From: JAJTFW01 sp964534995
GTDB taxonomy: Bacteria > Bacteroidota > Bacteroidia > AKYH767-A > OLB10
Length of the DNA stretch: 33,151 nucleotides
Direction: 5' to 3'
Assembly (NCBI GenBank): GCA_964534995.1
Contig: CAZHSC010000037.1
Coordinates: 1 to 33,151 of the forward strand
Shown: one piece after another, positions 8,301 to 15,800 of the stretch
Layout of the letters: every line of letters begins with the position of its first letter
Numbering within the stretch: position 1 is the stretch's first letter
Translations under genes and position numbers: made by a program
The notes under the pieces: generated by a model
What the model was told of the DNA's origin: nothing
The model's input: only the letters and a program-made list of their open reading frames with translations
Databases searched by the model: none

Positions 8301-10079
8301 ATAATTTCCCGGTGCACCCAGCACTACCGACGGATTTGAAGCAGTGGAAGTGCCGCCGTTGCTGAAAGTCCATGACCATGATACACCTGAAGGTGTGCTG
8401 GTATTTGTAAAGTTTATGGAAGATCCCGCGCATACCGTATCCACGCTGAAGGAAGCCTGGGGCAAGGGTGCAATGACCACCTGCTGAATGATGGTATCCG
8501 TGCAACCATAAATATTTTCTACAACCAGCGATACGTTATAGGTTCCGCTGCCGGGAAAAGTATGCACCGGATTTTGCTGATTAGACCCAGTGCCATCGCC
8601 AAAATTCCAGGTCCAGCTTTGAAAGCCACCCGGCGTACTGCTTAAATCAGTAAACTGCACCGGAGCATTACCACAGGAACCGCTCCATGAAAAGGAAGCC
8701 GTAGGTTCAAATGCCGCAATTACATTGACTGTATCCGTACTGCTGCAATTTCCGTCAGAAACCGTAACTACATAGGTACCTACTCCCACCGTTTGCGTTG
8801 GACCAGTAAATCCATTGCTCCATAAATAAGTGTACGGCGGATTTCCCCCGTTTGCATTAGCGGTTATGGTTGCCTGGTCACTGCAGGCGATATATTGGTC
8901 GGGGCCGGCATCAACCACAATCCCTGTTACTGTTATACAATAGGAATAGGTATTGGAACCAATAAACGGACAGGCATCATCACTTACCCTGACGGTAAAG
9001 CAATGCGGTGTATTGCTGATGTCGGCAGTTGTTGGTGTCCAGCAAAAAGTACCTGTGGGATGTGGACTGCCGGCACTGCTGAAATTACCTCCTGAAATAC
9101 CACTGTTCCAGAAAAGGCTCACCTGCTGTCCTGCATTAATATCATTTGAAAAAATATTAAAGCAAAAATTCTGGTTGGCACAAACCGTCATCCCAAAGTT
9201 ATTGGTTCCGTTGATACCGGTTAAAGTAGGAAGATCATTTGAACAGTTCAGTACGGTAATTTGTATGTCCCTTACCACCGAACCTATCAACACCCCATTC
9301 CGGTATTCCTCTACGAGGACCGCCATCACCGTCACCTGCAATTGAGTGGGAGTAAAACAAATATCACCTGTTTGACCATTGAACTGAATTGCGGGTGTTG
9401 AGGCAAGGGGATTTGTGGCATTATAGGGCGCAAGGTAACTTACATCAGCGGTAGCAGTCTGACGAGGATTAACTAAGGTATAAACCAGTGAATCACCGTC
9501 AGGGTCGATGGCACCGTGGTTAAAACACAACTGCTGGCCCAGGCATGCAAATGGTACAGGTTTATTTGAAAAGGTTGGAGCACTGTTACATTGTACATCC
9601 AGGTTGTTTAAGTTGGCGTAAATGTAGAATGTATTGGATCCGGGGCTGCTGATGGTGGTTATGGCTGCGTTACGACAACAAAGGGAATAAGAAAATTGCC
9701 AGTCAACACATTGCATAGGGAGTGTTACAATTCCTTCGTACACCCATTCCTGGATACCCGTAAAGGTTCCGCCGTTACAGGTACTGGTTGCAGTAGGGCA
9801 TAAGTACGTTACTTCCTGACCGGTACCCGGTACAGGATTACAGGTTACACCAAGCGTCTGTCCGCAACTGACAGACCGGATGTTTACATACACATTGGCC
9901 GGAGCAAGGATACCGATACAATCCCGGTAAAAAGAAAGCCGGACTTTATAGGTATTTCCACCCAGACATTCATACGTCAGGTCAGCCCCCATCGCGTGGC
10001 TAGCCATGGCTTTTTCGCCTGAGAGAGCGAACAGCATCACTGCCAGGATTAGTAAGCATCTTCGTAGTTTTCTGCTCAT
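2325..10079 (-). CDS. giant PKD/Ig-repeat surface protein with T9SS type B sorting domain
   Basis: This 2584-residue protein is a predicted T9SS-exported cell-surface or released adhesin. A signal peptide (about residues 1-26, LLILAVMLFALSG, ending AMAS) precedes an N-terminal cysteine-rich module (about 27-280) with HAMGADLTYECLGGN, SFYRDC, SLCCRN, DPDGDSLVY and EEYRNG motifs. An Ig-like segment and one short Ig-like repeat follow (about 285-455). Then come three PKD domains (about 456-698), four short Ig-like repeats (700-980), three PKD (980-1228), five Ig-like (1228-1580) and eleven PKD (1582-2480). PKD copies show the family core W-x-FGDG. The last 90 residues (FTPNGDGMNEGF, IFNRWGDQIFYSE, WDG, GVYVYAVKVTD) form the gliding motility-associated type B C-terminal domain. 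A promoter element lies about 72-79 bases upstream and a terminator downstream, so it is probably monocistronic. No PorP/SprF gene is adjacent. Function is inferred; adhesion or biofilm matrix is most likely. Confidence 0.93.
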   Translation of the reverse strand: MSRKLRRCLLILAVMLFALSGEKAMASHAMGADLTYECLGGNTYKVRLSFYRDCIGILAPANVYVNIRSVSCGQTLGVTCNPVPGTGQEVTYLCPTATSTCNGGTFTGIQEWVYEGIVTLPMQCVDWQFSYSLCCRNAAITTISSPGSNTFYIYANLNNLDVQCNSAPTFSNKPVPFACLGQQLCFNHGAIDPDGDSLVYTLVNPRQTATADVSYLAPYNATNPLASTPAIQFNGQTGDICFTPTQLQVTVMAVLVEEYRNGVLIGSVVRDIQITVLNCSNDLPTLTGINGTNNFGMTVCANQNFCFNIFSNDINAGQQVSLFWNSGISGGNFSSAGSPHPTGTFCWTPTTADISNTPHCFTVRVSDDACPFIGSNTYSYCITVTGIVVDAGPDQYIACSDQATITANANGGNPPYTYLWSNGFTGPTQTVGVGTYVVTVSDGNCSSTDTVNVIAAFEPTASFSWSGSCGNAPVQFTDLSSTPGGFQSWTWNFGDGTGSNQQNPVHTFPGSGTYNVSLVVENIYGCTDTIIQQVVIAPLPQASFSVDTVCAGSSINFTNTSTPSGVSWSWTFSNGGTSTASNPSVVLGAPGNYSATLVITDSLGCTDTVTQNITVNPQPLASFTVNGNSCQGLPITFTNTSSGGVTGIFWDFGDGDTTSVVSPTHTYSNNGTYTAMLIVTNAFGCSDTMQQTVQVNGPPLAAAGPDITICIGSNANITANGGTSYSWTPGGLTGSTIVVSPATNTSYSVIVTDANGCTGMDTVNVFVNPLPVPSVSPDISICQGQSATFSAGGGVSYSWNPSGNTNDTITVTPNASTTYAVNVIDSNGCQATAFVNVTVNQNPPASLTAGVFICSGVSATLDPGASGNSYQWNTGATSQTIQVNSQGSYTVTVTNQFGCTTTVSTQVTVGGQVISSSTAVAICQGQSATLNAGFAGSTYLWSTGSTAQSISVNAAGVYSVTVTDANGCTGTIANTVQVNPLPQAAFTPNDECLNDTVFFFDASAVNGGTITGWSWDLGDGNISFAQNPTHVYNNPGAYTIGLTVTSNLGCTSTLTDTLNIYPMPTAAFDFIEGCEGTVLSFTDQSSVGFGNIVSWSWNFGDGTSSSLQHPQHVYASPGNYNVSLQVETPGGCSGTLTRTLQVYPQPSLSFTSSPTIICQGGSVTFNNTSTSSNGAISNWQWSFGNGQTSAQASPVITYTTAGSYQVTLIGTTSHGCSDTLMQNVTVNPPPAADAGTQQIICTGQSATLTASGGTSYSWTPGGATTASITVSPLSFSTYYVLVTDANGCTGRDSVRVVVRTLPNANAGPDVTTCQGNTVNLTATGGGTYSWNPGGATTAGITVSPASTINYIVTVTAPNGCTKNDTVRVAINALPVASAGPDKIICDGTTTSLTASGGGSYYWQHNGATTATVYVNPAVATSYVVTVTNAGGCTDSDTIQVSTTPTPAVTGANSFFCAGFSSVLDAGNPGMNYLWSPGGETTQSIVVSSPGQYSVVVTNAAGCQGSGSFNVIEGGTGLSSNPVNVVDCQGSTVSLDAGNSGASYLWSTGEVTQSINVSTAGSYQVTITDAGGCTATFTNNVSFQPLPVVNFTANSACIGATTYFNNFTSIPGGTITSWAWNFGNGQNSSGQQPFVNYQNPGNYNVTLVATSGFGCVDSASAPVQITPVPVASFTALDVCEGSPMAFVDGSSVSGGVITAWAWDFGDGTGSQQQQPQHQFAGEGVFNVSLIVSTNSGCSDTVLQSVTVDPMPLADFTVQDVCEGDSTFFYNTSLLTNGNISDITWDFGDGVTSSLSDPVHFYTAPGNYNVTLTIGSDQGCEHTSSRMVNVNPKPVAAFSSAATCQNSPSVFTDQSTVPSGSVNAWYWEFGDGSFSAQQQPTHQYATSGNYSVTLVALTDKGCSDTVAVQTTVNALPQSGFDVSNACLGSPVVFTDTSHAGTAAINSWQWNFGDGTTDVSQHPAHNYASPGTYQVQLIVQTADGCSDTVNRSINVFPVPIADFSHNDVCLNGTTSFFDQTQISGGGSFSYNWDFGDNTSDINANPQHTYTSAGSYNVTLTVTSAGGCQASINRTVTVFPLPQAAFTAGDVCMNEPVQLLDNSTLTLGALSAWSWNMGDSSINTAQNPTHFYPAPGYYTVTLQVTSDHGCSNTVTDSVEIFAAPSPQPVAGNGCVGVNIPFADTSSGANNNIVSWDWDFGNGNSSASAAASNLYSTAGTYTVSLTTVNANGCRATATTNVIISPLPVAGFSAGTACLNSAVQFNNTSTINGGVISGYSWDFGDNSGTSSQENPTYIYSQAGTYTVMLVVMSGDGCTDTIFGQVVVNPLPVAHFSNINAQGCGPITVQFTDSSYISTGNVVSWAWDFGDGGTSNVQHPSHTYTQSGSYNVSLSVISDSGCVNTVTMNNVVTIYPGPSAEFEPDPATQTILSPDFNFINLSTGGLSYAWTFGDGGTSSQFEPSYSYSDTGTYIVTLWVTNAYGCRDSVQHPVRVEPIFSWWIPNAFTPNGDGMNEGFNIKGIYIADVKLSIFNRWGDQIFYSEGADNIPWDGSVAGRPEPAQEGVYVYAVKVTDVWGKVHEKIGHVSLVR
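2640..5335 (-). repeat. eleven tandem PKD-domain repeats within the giant protein
   Basis: About eleven consecutive units of roughly 80 residues each, most beginning P-(V/L/Q)-A-x-F, with a cysteine near residue 11, a WxWxFGDG-type core and a tail like P-x-H-x-Y...G-x-Y-x-V-x-L. Boundaries are estimated from the translation. Copies are diverged at DNA level, so the array is old rather than recently expanded. Confidence 0.85.
5336..8925 (-). repeat. alternating Ig-like and PKD repeat blocks within the giant protein
   Basis: Reading with the gene, the order is one Ig-like, three PKD, four Ig-like, three PKD and five Ig-like units. Ig-like units are about 70 residues, with C-x-G...A-T-L at the front, SYSW or YLWS in the middle and TDANGC-type ends. 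Exact short DNA identities remain between units: 24 bases shared by 7174-7197 and 7807-7830, and 23 bases shared by 6301-6323 and 7894-7916. These point to duplication or gene conversion among units. Confidence 0.8.
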
Positions 10080-10470
10080 AACATCGGGTTTTTCGTTTTT
10101 GCCTTCCCGTTAGTTGTTACGATTTCACGGGAATACTTTTATGGCAAAAACAAATCTAACCGCAGCCGCATGGGCAAATTTTTCTGATTAATGCCTATTA
10201 TAAGTCTTGTAAGACACCTGAAAGAAGTTACAAAAAAGCCAATCAATTAAAATTGTAAATCAGCAACTTGCAATTTAAAGCCCCATTTACAGGGTGCACA
10301 AACAATGAAAGAAATTCAGTGCTATACTGTGTAAAGCAAAGCCATGACATTCACAGCTGATGTAAATACGTCAAACATTACAAAGCCTAATCTCCAATCT
10401 TATCAGGTCAATCTTACGAAATACATGAAAAAAAATACGTGCAAAGACCTCTAAAAAATCATGCCAAAAA
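10080..10470. other. 391-base intergenic region without a recognisable gene
   Basis: AT-rich spacer between the giant gene and idi, both on the minus strand. Near its left end it holds the putative promoter at 10151-10178. I see no credible small ORF, tRNA, riboswitch or strong terminator in the rest. Confidence 0.6.
10151..10178 (-). promoter_or_regulatory. putative promoter of the giant adhesin gene
   Basis: On the minus strand TAGATTTG (10151-10158) matches the -7 consensus TAnnTTTG. A TTTG (10175-10178) lies 16 bases upstream, slightly closer than the usual spacing. The implied 5' leader is about 65 bases. Confidence 0.45.
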
Positions 10471-10974
10471 TTATAAAAGTTCTCTTTTGAGCATTTCACG
10501 AAACCAAAATGTAAAACGCCCGGGATGCTCACCAACTTCGTTTTCCAGTTCAACCCTGCTTATCCACCTGTATTCCGATGCTTCCTCTTTGTTTAAAACC
10601 GGATCATCATCACAATTGCCTTTAAAGATAAAATCCAATTCATGTTCCGTTAATCCATTACCGAATTCAGCCCGGTATATAAATGAATTTTCCAGGGTGA
10701 GAGGTATTTTAACAAGACCCAATTCCTCTTTAAGACGGCGGCTGGCAGCATCGGTCAGTTCCTCCCCCGGTGCCGGGTGGCTGCAACAGGCATTGGTCCA
10801 GAGTCCGGCACTGTGGTATTTATGATCGGCACGCTTTTGCAACAACAATTCACCCTTTGAATTATAAATCAATATGGAAAAAGCCCGATGGAGTAAACCC
10901 TTCTGGTGGGCTTCAAGTTTTTCCATTTGCCCCAATTCACGATTATCACTATCAACTAAAACGACCATGTCCAT
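10471..10974 (-). CDS. idi: isopentenyl-diphosphate delta-isomerase, type 1
   Basis: This 167-residue Nudix-fold enzyme interconverts isopentenyl diphosphate and dimethylallyl diphosphate in cytosolic isoprenoid synthesis. The N-terminus VVLVDSDNRELGQMEKLEAH, then HRAFSILIYNSKGELLLQKR, is typical of type 1 IDI. The catalytic cysteine region reads WTNACCSHP (Cys64 aligns with the E. coli catalytic cysteine). The degenerate Nudix box PGEELTDAASRRLKEELGL follows, and the metal and catalytic glutamates sit in LTEHELDF (Glu110, Glu112). Length matches the family. The ATG at 10974 is preferred because MDMVVLVD aligns with the usual N-terminus. On the minus strand TATCTTCG, one base off the promoter consensus, lies only a few bases before the start, so any leader would be very short. 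Confidence 0.96.
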   Translation of the reverse strand: MDMVVLVDSDNRELGQMEKLEAHQKGLLHRAFSILIYNSKGELLLQKRADHKYHSAGLWTNACCSHPAPGEELTDAASRRLKEELGLVKIPLTLENSFIYRAEFGNGLTEHELDFIFKGNCDDDPVLNKEEASEYRWISRVELENEVGEHPGRFTFWFREMLKRELL

Positions 10975-11089
10975 TGCACGAAGATAACAGATGGAACATG
11001 AAATTGTTTTTCTGCAAGCACAGGAATCAAAAACACAGGGGTACCAAAATCTGAACCGGCTGGATGAATCCTGTGCCGGATGTTCTGGT

Positions 11090-11368
11090 CTATGAATTCT
11101 TTAAACCGGCAACGGATACCCAGGATCCACCGTTGTACACATCTGGAAAACCATGTTGCTTCAGAAATGCAGTAGCCTGACTGCTTCTGTTTCCGGAAGC
11201 ACAACAGAAAACAAGCGGTGTCTGATAAGTCCTCAGTTCTTCCAGACGCGTAGGAATTTCAAAAAGTGGAATGTTTACGGAGCCCGGTACATGGCCTTCT
11301 TCAAACTCCCAATCATTACGTACGTCGATAACTGTGGCACCTGAAAGGGTGATTTTATCAATATTCAT
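11090..11368 (-). CDS. single-domain rhodanese-like sulfurtransferase
   Basis: A 92-residue stand-alone rhodanese domain. The family carries sulfur as a persulfide on an active-site cysteine, in sulfur transfer, thiosulfate or polysulfide handling. Visible motifs are VIDVRNDWEFEEGHVPGSVN (the CH2A-like front of the fold), the active-site loop FCCASGNRSSQA (catalytic cysteine within CASGNRS) and the C-terminal YNGGSW. There is no signal peptide, so it is cytoplasmic. It is full length for a single-domain member. A consensus-like promoter element stands 26 bases upstream. Its sulfur donor and acceptor cannot be told from the neighbours, which are unrelated. Confidence 0.92.
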   Translation of the reverse strand: MNIDKITLSGATVIDVRNDWEFEEGHVPGSVNIPLFEIPTRLEELRTYQTPLVFCCASGNRSSQATAFLKQHGFPDVYNGGSWVSVAGLKNS

Positions 11369-11393
11369 TTTGTATAGCCTATTTAATTTATTG

Positions 11394-11401
11394 CAAAGTT
11401 A
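11394..11401 (-). promoter_or_regulatory. putative -7 element of the rhodanese gene
   Basis: TAACTTTG on the minus strand is an exact TAnnTTTG match 26 bases before the ATG. A TTG at 11426-11428 is 24 bases upstream, a little farther than usual. Confidence 0.5.
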
Positions 11402-11467
11402 AATGCAGCCATACCGGAATTTTTGCAATAAAAGTTACAGATATCCCTTAATAAAAAAGGAGCTGAA

Positions 11468-12124
11468 TTAATTAATAACCAGCTTTTCACGGCCGGAGAA
11501 ATGCCCGTTCTCCAATACCTCAATGAAATACAAACCTTTGGATAGCATCCCTGCATTCAATTTCATTTCTGAGTTAACGGCCGGGCTTAAAAAGACCAGT
11601 GCACCCGTAATATCACGAATATGGATCTCCCGTTTGAAATTCATTCCCTGAAAGATAATATTAAAATCTGTGGTTCCGGGATTAGGAAAAATTTTGAAAG
11701 ATTGTGTACCTGGTTGCTGTAAACCTCCGGCCACTGTAACCACAAAATCAATGGAATCAACCGGGCCCGGAGCAGTTCCGGGTACACATGGAGGAAATCC
11801 ATACCCGGCATCCACCTGTAGAACAAACCTGTAATTCCCCGGTGCCAGCAAACCAAGTTGGAAGGTATCGGAATCGTAACAAATCACGGTTAATAGTCCC
11901 AGACAATGCAGGGAGTTGGCCTCAAACCGGTTTCCTGTCTGAAAGATATTGAGGGTTTTGTCAACACAATCTCCCGATAAAAACTGAAGGTCAGCAATTA
12001 CATTTACCGGCGTTGCGCTGGTAGGCTGAGGCGGATCAACATACAATTGAAGTATGCTTTGAGCGTTCACCTGCACAACTGAACTTAAAAAACAAATGAT
12101 CAGATATTGTAATTCCTTCTTCAT
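11468..12124 (-). CDS. small secreted protein with T9SS type A sorting domain
   Basis: The 218-residue product has a signal peptide (about residues 1-21, ending VNAQ), a middle region of about 110 residues that I do not recognise, and a C-terminal type A T9SS sorting domain of about 75 residues. The sorting domain is visible as SFKIFPNPGTTDFNI, then a beta-rich stretch with IHIRDITGALV, LSKGLYFIEV and the terminal GREKLVIN. The middle region has paired cysteines (for example FLSGDCVD, LHCLG, ICYDS, PPCVPG) and LLAPGNYRFVLQVDAGYG, suggesting a disulfide-stabilised beta-sandwich. The protein should be exported through the T9SS and anchored or released after removal of the sorting domain. Its role is unknown. 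Confidence 0.88.
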   Translation of the reverse strand: MKKELQYLIICFLSSVVQVNAQSILQLYVDPPQPTSATPVNVIADLQFLSGDCVDKTLNIFQTGNRFEANSLHCLGLLTVICYDSDTFQLGLLAPGNYRFVLQVDAGYGFPPCVPGTAPGPVDSIDFVVTVAGGLQQPGTQSFKIFPNPGTTDFNIIFQGMNFKREIHIRDITGALVFLSPAVNSEMKLNAGMLSKGLYFIEVLENGHFSGREKLVIN

Positions 12125-12437
12125 AGACCTTGCTGTTTGAAGTATTAAAATTAAGTGGCCATGACCTCTCTTTAAGAATAATGGTTAAGAAATTTTAAAA
12201 TAAATCACAAATAACTCATTACCAATACTTCAATAACTTGAATTGTACCCATTACATTACAGAAAAAAGGTCGGCCTTATGGCTTTATGGTACATGCAGG
12301 CCATAGGGATACAATAAATAAAGCCAACCTGAATGCGGGAACCGGAAGTCCTGATTTCAGAAATCTCCGGTTAATAATTAAAACAATGGTAAGAGTTCGG
12401 ATAAAAGAAAACCCCGCATGCGCGGGGTTATTTTTCC
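12125..12437. other. 313-base intergenic region before the tRNA terminator
   Basis: Spacer between the small T9SS cargo gene and tRNA-Ser. It contains the tRNA terminator at its right end. ORFs that run through it continue into the tRNA and are spurious. I see no clear promoter for the T9SS gene; the nearest match to the -7 consensus is imperfect (TAATTTTA on the minus strand). Confidence 0.55.
12410..12429 (-). terminator. rho-independent terminator of tRNA-Ser
   Basis: A GC-rich 8-base stem (AACCCCGC / GCGGGGTT) with a 4-base loop, followed on the minus strand by a T-rich run (TTCTTTTAT). It begins about 9 bases beyond the tRNA 3' end. Confidence 0.85.
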
Positions 12438-12525
<88 letters not shown>

Positions 12526-12895
12526 GGGGTCAAAAATAAAACATTGCAGCTTACCTGACTTTGCCTATTTAAAATTTCTTGTAATTTTTCTCCATTGATG
12601 GAGAATAATTTCTATTCCTATGCCGGAATTCATCAAGTATTTTAGGCTATCACTGATTCCATGGTATGCTTCACGTTGAGGCGGTAGTGTTCACAGGCAT
12701 CTGAAGTACTTAAATTAAATCTTAGATAAAATACCGGTTCATGCAAAAAACTGATATACCGTAATCACGGGATCAACTTCCACGCATCCAAAACAATCTT
12801 ATGAAGAAAAGGATATGGGATGTAAAAACTTAACCCGGTACATGGTTCCGGGTTAAGTTTTATGGGGGGTGAATTGACCTAAACTTTCAATCAAA
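12526..12895. other. 370-base intergenic region between tRNA-Ser and the cadherin-like gene
   Basis: No gene is recognisable. The right part holds the strong terminator at 12825-12861 for the gene ending at 12896. The rest should include the tRNA promoter, but I could not assign it with confidence. Confidence 0.55.
12825..12861 (-). terminator. strong terminator after the cadherin-like gene
   Basis: A perfect 14-base inverted repeat (12825-12838 with 12848-12861, core CTTAACCCGG) with a 9-base loop. It is followed on the minus strand by a T-run that extends the stem's own Ts. It sits 34 bases after the stop codon. Confidence 0.85.
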
Positions 12896-15800
12896 TTACT
12901 TTAATATCAGTTTTTTGGACAATCTGCTTCCAGATATTTTCTGCACATCCATAAAGTAAACCCCTTTACTGAAACCGGAAAAGTTTAATCTGATCTCTTT
13001 TTTCTCCCGGATCTCTTCATCATACACCTTTGCACCCAGGGCATTGTAAACCATTATCCGATTTAAGGGCTCCTGTGATGTAACCACAAATTGATCACTT
13101 GCAGGATTTGGAATAATAAGGATGCCACTTTGTACAGCATGATTCTCTAAACCGGTGGTAGATTCATTTTCATCGATAATACGAATGGTTATTGCACTAT
13201 CATTAAACAAGCCGCCGGCATCCGTGGTACGGAGTCGCAGGTAATAGATGTTTTGGGTTTCATAATCAAATATGGCTGAGGACAACAATGTATTTCCGGC
13301 TAAAGTGAAGGAAGCATTGTCCGTATCGCCGGGACCAGCCACCAATTGATAACTATGCGAATCATTGGCATCTGTATCCAAGGTGGCAAGACTGGCCACA
13401 AGACTGCCTGCCGCCTGGTTCTCCAATATGGAATCAGCACTTAACTGAACCGAAAGGGGTTGCTCGTTGATATTGGTCACCTGCAGACTTAGCACTTTTT
13501 CAAACCATGCAGCCTGACTGTCGGTGACCCGCAAGCGCAGGGAAACCTGGGTCTGTGCTTCAAAATCGAATGGAGAATTATTGATCAGCTGAGACCCATT
13601 GATGAGGAAAGAAGCGTTGTCGGTATCACCTACTCCCACTACCAGGGCATAGGTATGGGAATCCACCGCATCCTGGTCGACACCCGCCAGTGAGGATACT
13701 GCAGTCCCAGGAGAAAGGTTTTCAGCCAGCGAGGCAGTTGCAAGGGAAATATCTGTTGGTGCATCATTGGCATCTGTTACGGTGATGGTAAAATTTTTCT
13801 CCATGTTCAATCCTCCGCTATCCGTACTTCTCACGCGTATGCTCAGGGTAGGGTTCGCTTCAAAATCCAGGCTTGTGGCAGACAGCAACTGCCCGTTATT
13901 AATAGTAAAGGATGTATTCCCGGAACTGCCGGGGCCGCTAACCAGCGAATAGGTATGCGCATCACCTGCATCTACATCTATAGTGGTAAAAGAACTGATC
14001 ACTACGCCGGCCGGTTGATTTTCGGTAATCCCCGAACCTGAAATACTGATATTGGTGGGAACTTCATTTACATTGGAAACCGAGAAACTCAGGTTGCCCT
14101 CATAGCTGGCGCCGGAAGGATCTGTAGCCCGTATACGAACACTCAATGGTACGGCAGTTTCAAAATCAAAAGGCGCAATGGCCCTGAGGTCTGCACCCTG
14201 AATAGTGAATAAATTGTTATGCGTACTTCCTGCTCCGCTTACCAACAAAAAGGTATGGGTATCATTCGGATCGGGATCAATGGCATCCAATACACTTACT
14301 GTTGAATTGGGAGGAAGGTTTTCGGGTATCTGATTCATTGTGGAAGTAAGCCCCGTGGGCGGATCATTGGCTCCCGTCACTGTAATGGAGAAGGGATTTT
14401 CATAATACAAACCACCCGCATCCGTTGTGCGTATCCTAATAAAACATACCGGTGTGGTATTAGAATTCAGCACAGCAGCCGTTTTTAGCTGATTATTTAC
14501 AATAGTGAAAAGCGAATTGTGCTGATCATTAACACCGGTAACCAGCGTGTAAGTAAAGGTGCTACTACCCGCATCGGGATCAACACTTGAAAGGAGACCA
14601 ACATTGGTTCCTATGGGTTGATTATCGGCAATGCTTGTCCCGTTCAGATTGAGACTTACCGGAGCCTCATTCACATTTGTAACATTCACGGGATAGGGCT
14701 TATCATAATATCCACCGCTTTGGTCAGTACATCTGATACGGATATTATACACGTTCTGTGCTTCATAATTAAATACGCCGTTTGAACGCAATTCATTTCC
14801 CACAATGGTGAAAGAGGCATTGCCTTGCGACTGCGCACCGCTTACCAGTGAGAAGGTATGTGTATCGCACAGATCGGGATCCTGCGGACTTAAGATACCC
14901 ACAACGGTACCCGATGGAGAATTTTCAGGAATGGTGGTATTGCTGAGCCAGATAAAAGTTGGATTCGCATTACTTCCATTGCCGATTTCCCAGTTCTCCC
15001 CTATTTCGGAAGTATTGCCGCTGCTATCGGTTGCTGATACAGAAATAAACTGTCCGGTACGGATATTCGCATGCGGTATAACCGTTGAAAACTGTACCAC
15101 ACCCGAAGATCCTGTACTAACATTTAATGAACCTATGAGTTCATCGCCTGCCCCAAAGGTGGATGTAGTATTGTTTTCGCTCTTGTAAATCTGCAGCGTA
15201 AAATTTTCATTGATGTTGCTGTTCAACTCTCCACAAACCCTGACGCCTCCTGCTACACTATCGGCATCAAACATCTCAGGGAAATTCTGAAGGTAGTTAT
15301 TCGGTGCGCCGGTTGACGGATCGGGATCAAGGTTATCATTATTGGTTACACCATCGCTTTTCAGGTCAATGGCCAGTTCTTCAAGGCCCGGGAAAATATT
15401 GCTGAGAAAAGTATTGCCATATCCTCCATTAAATGTACCGATTCCAAAAAGGGAATTGGCAATTACATTACCTTCTCCTGTGCCGGTCCCTCCGATTCTG
15501 TTATTGTTTGATGGAGATCCGTCAATAACAATCGCCACATCATTGATTCCAAGGTCAGACGTTAACGTGGCATCCGTACCTATGTAATTTCCCTGAATTA
15601 TATTATTGGGACTGTCATCAATGAGGATGATGGCTTGTGTGGCCGTACCGATCACATTACCGGAATTGCCGGTTCCAATCTGATTATGGTGCGTACCTGA
15701 ATACATACGGATCTGGTATGTTCCGTTATCCAGCGAGGATTGTAAATCGGACTTTACTCCGATATAATTATTTTCAATAGAGTTATATCCGGTTCCGCTG

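Noticed and set aside
2560..8900. Possible CRISPR-like periodicity
   Set aside because: The period comes from PKD and Ig-like coding repeats of about 70-80 residues; the DNA repeats are not short, regular and near-identical with unique spacers.
3419..9345. Numerous ORFs of 60-140 codons in other frames of the giant gene
   Set aside because: They are shadows of a long repetitive coding frame, with no start context or family similarity.
10956..11204. ORF on the minus strand between idi and the rhodanese gene
   Set aside because: It overlaps the starts and ends of both real genes out of frame and has no recognisable features.
12260..12310. Weak inverted repeat CCTTATGGC / GCCATAGG
   Set aside because: It is imperfect, lies in AT-rich spacer and has no T-run or neighbouring gene end to explain it.
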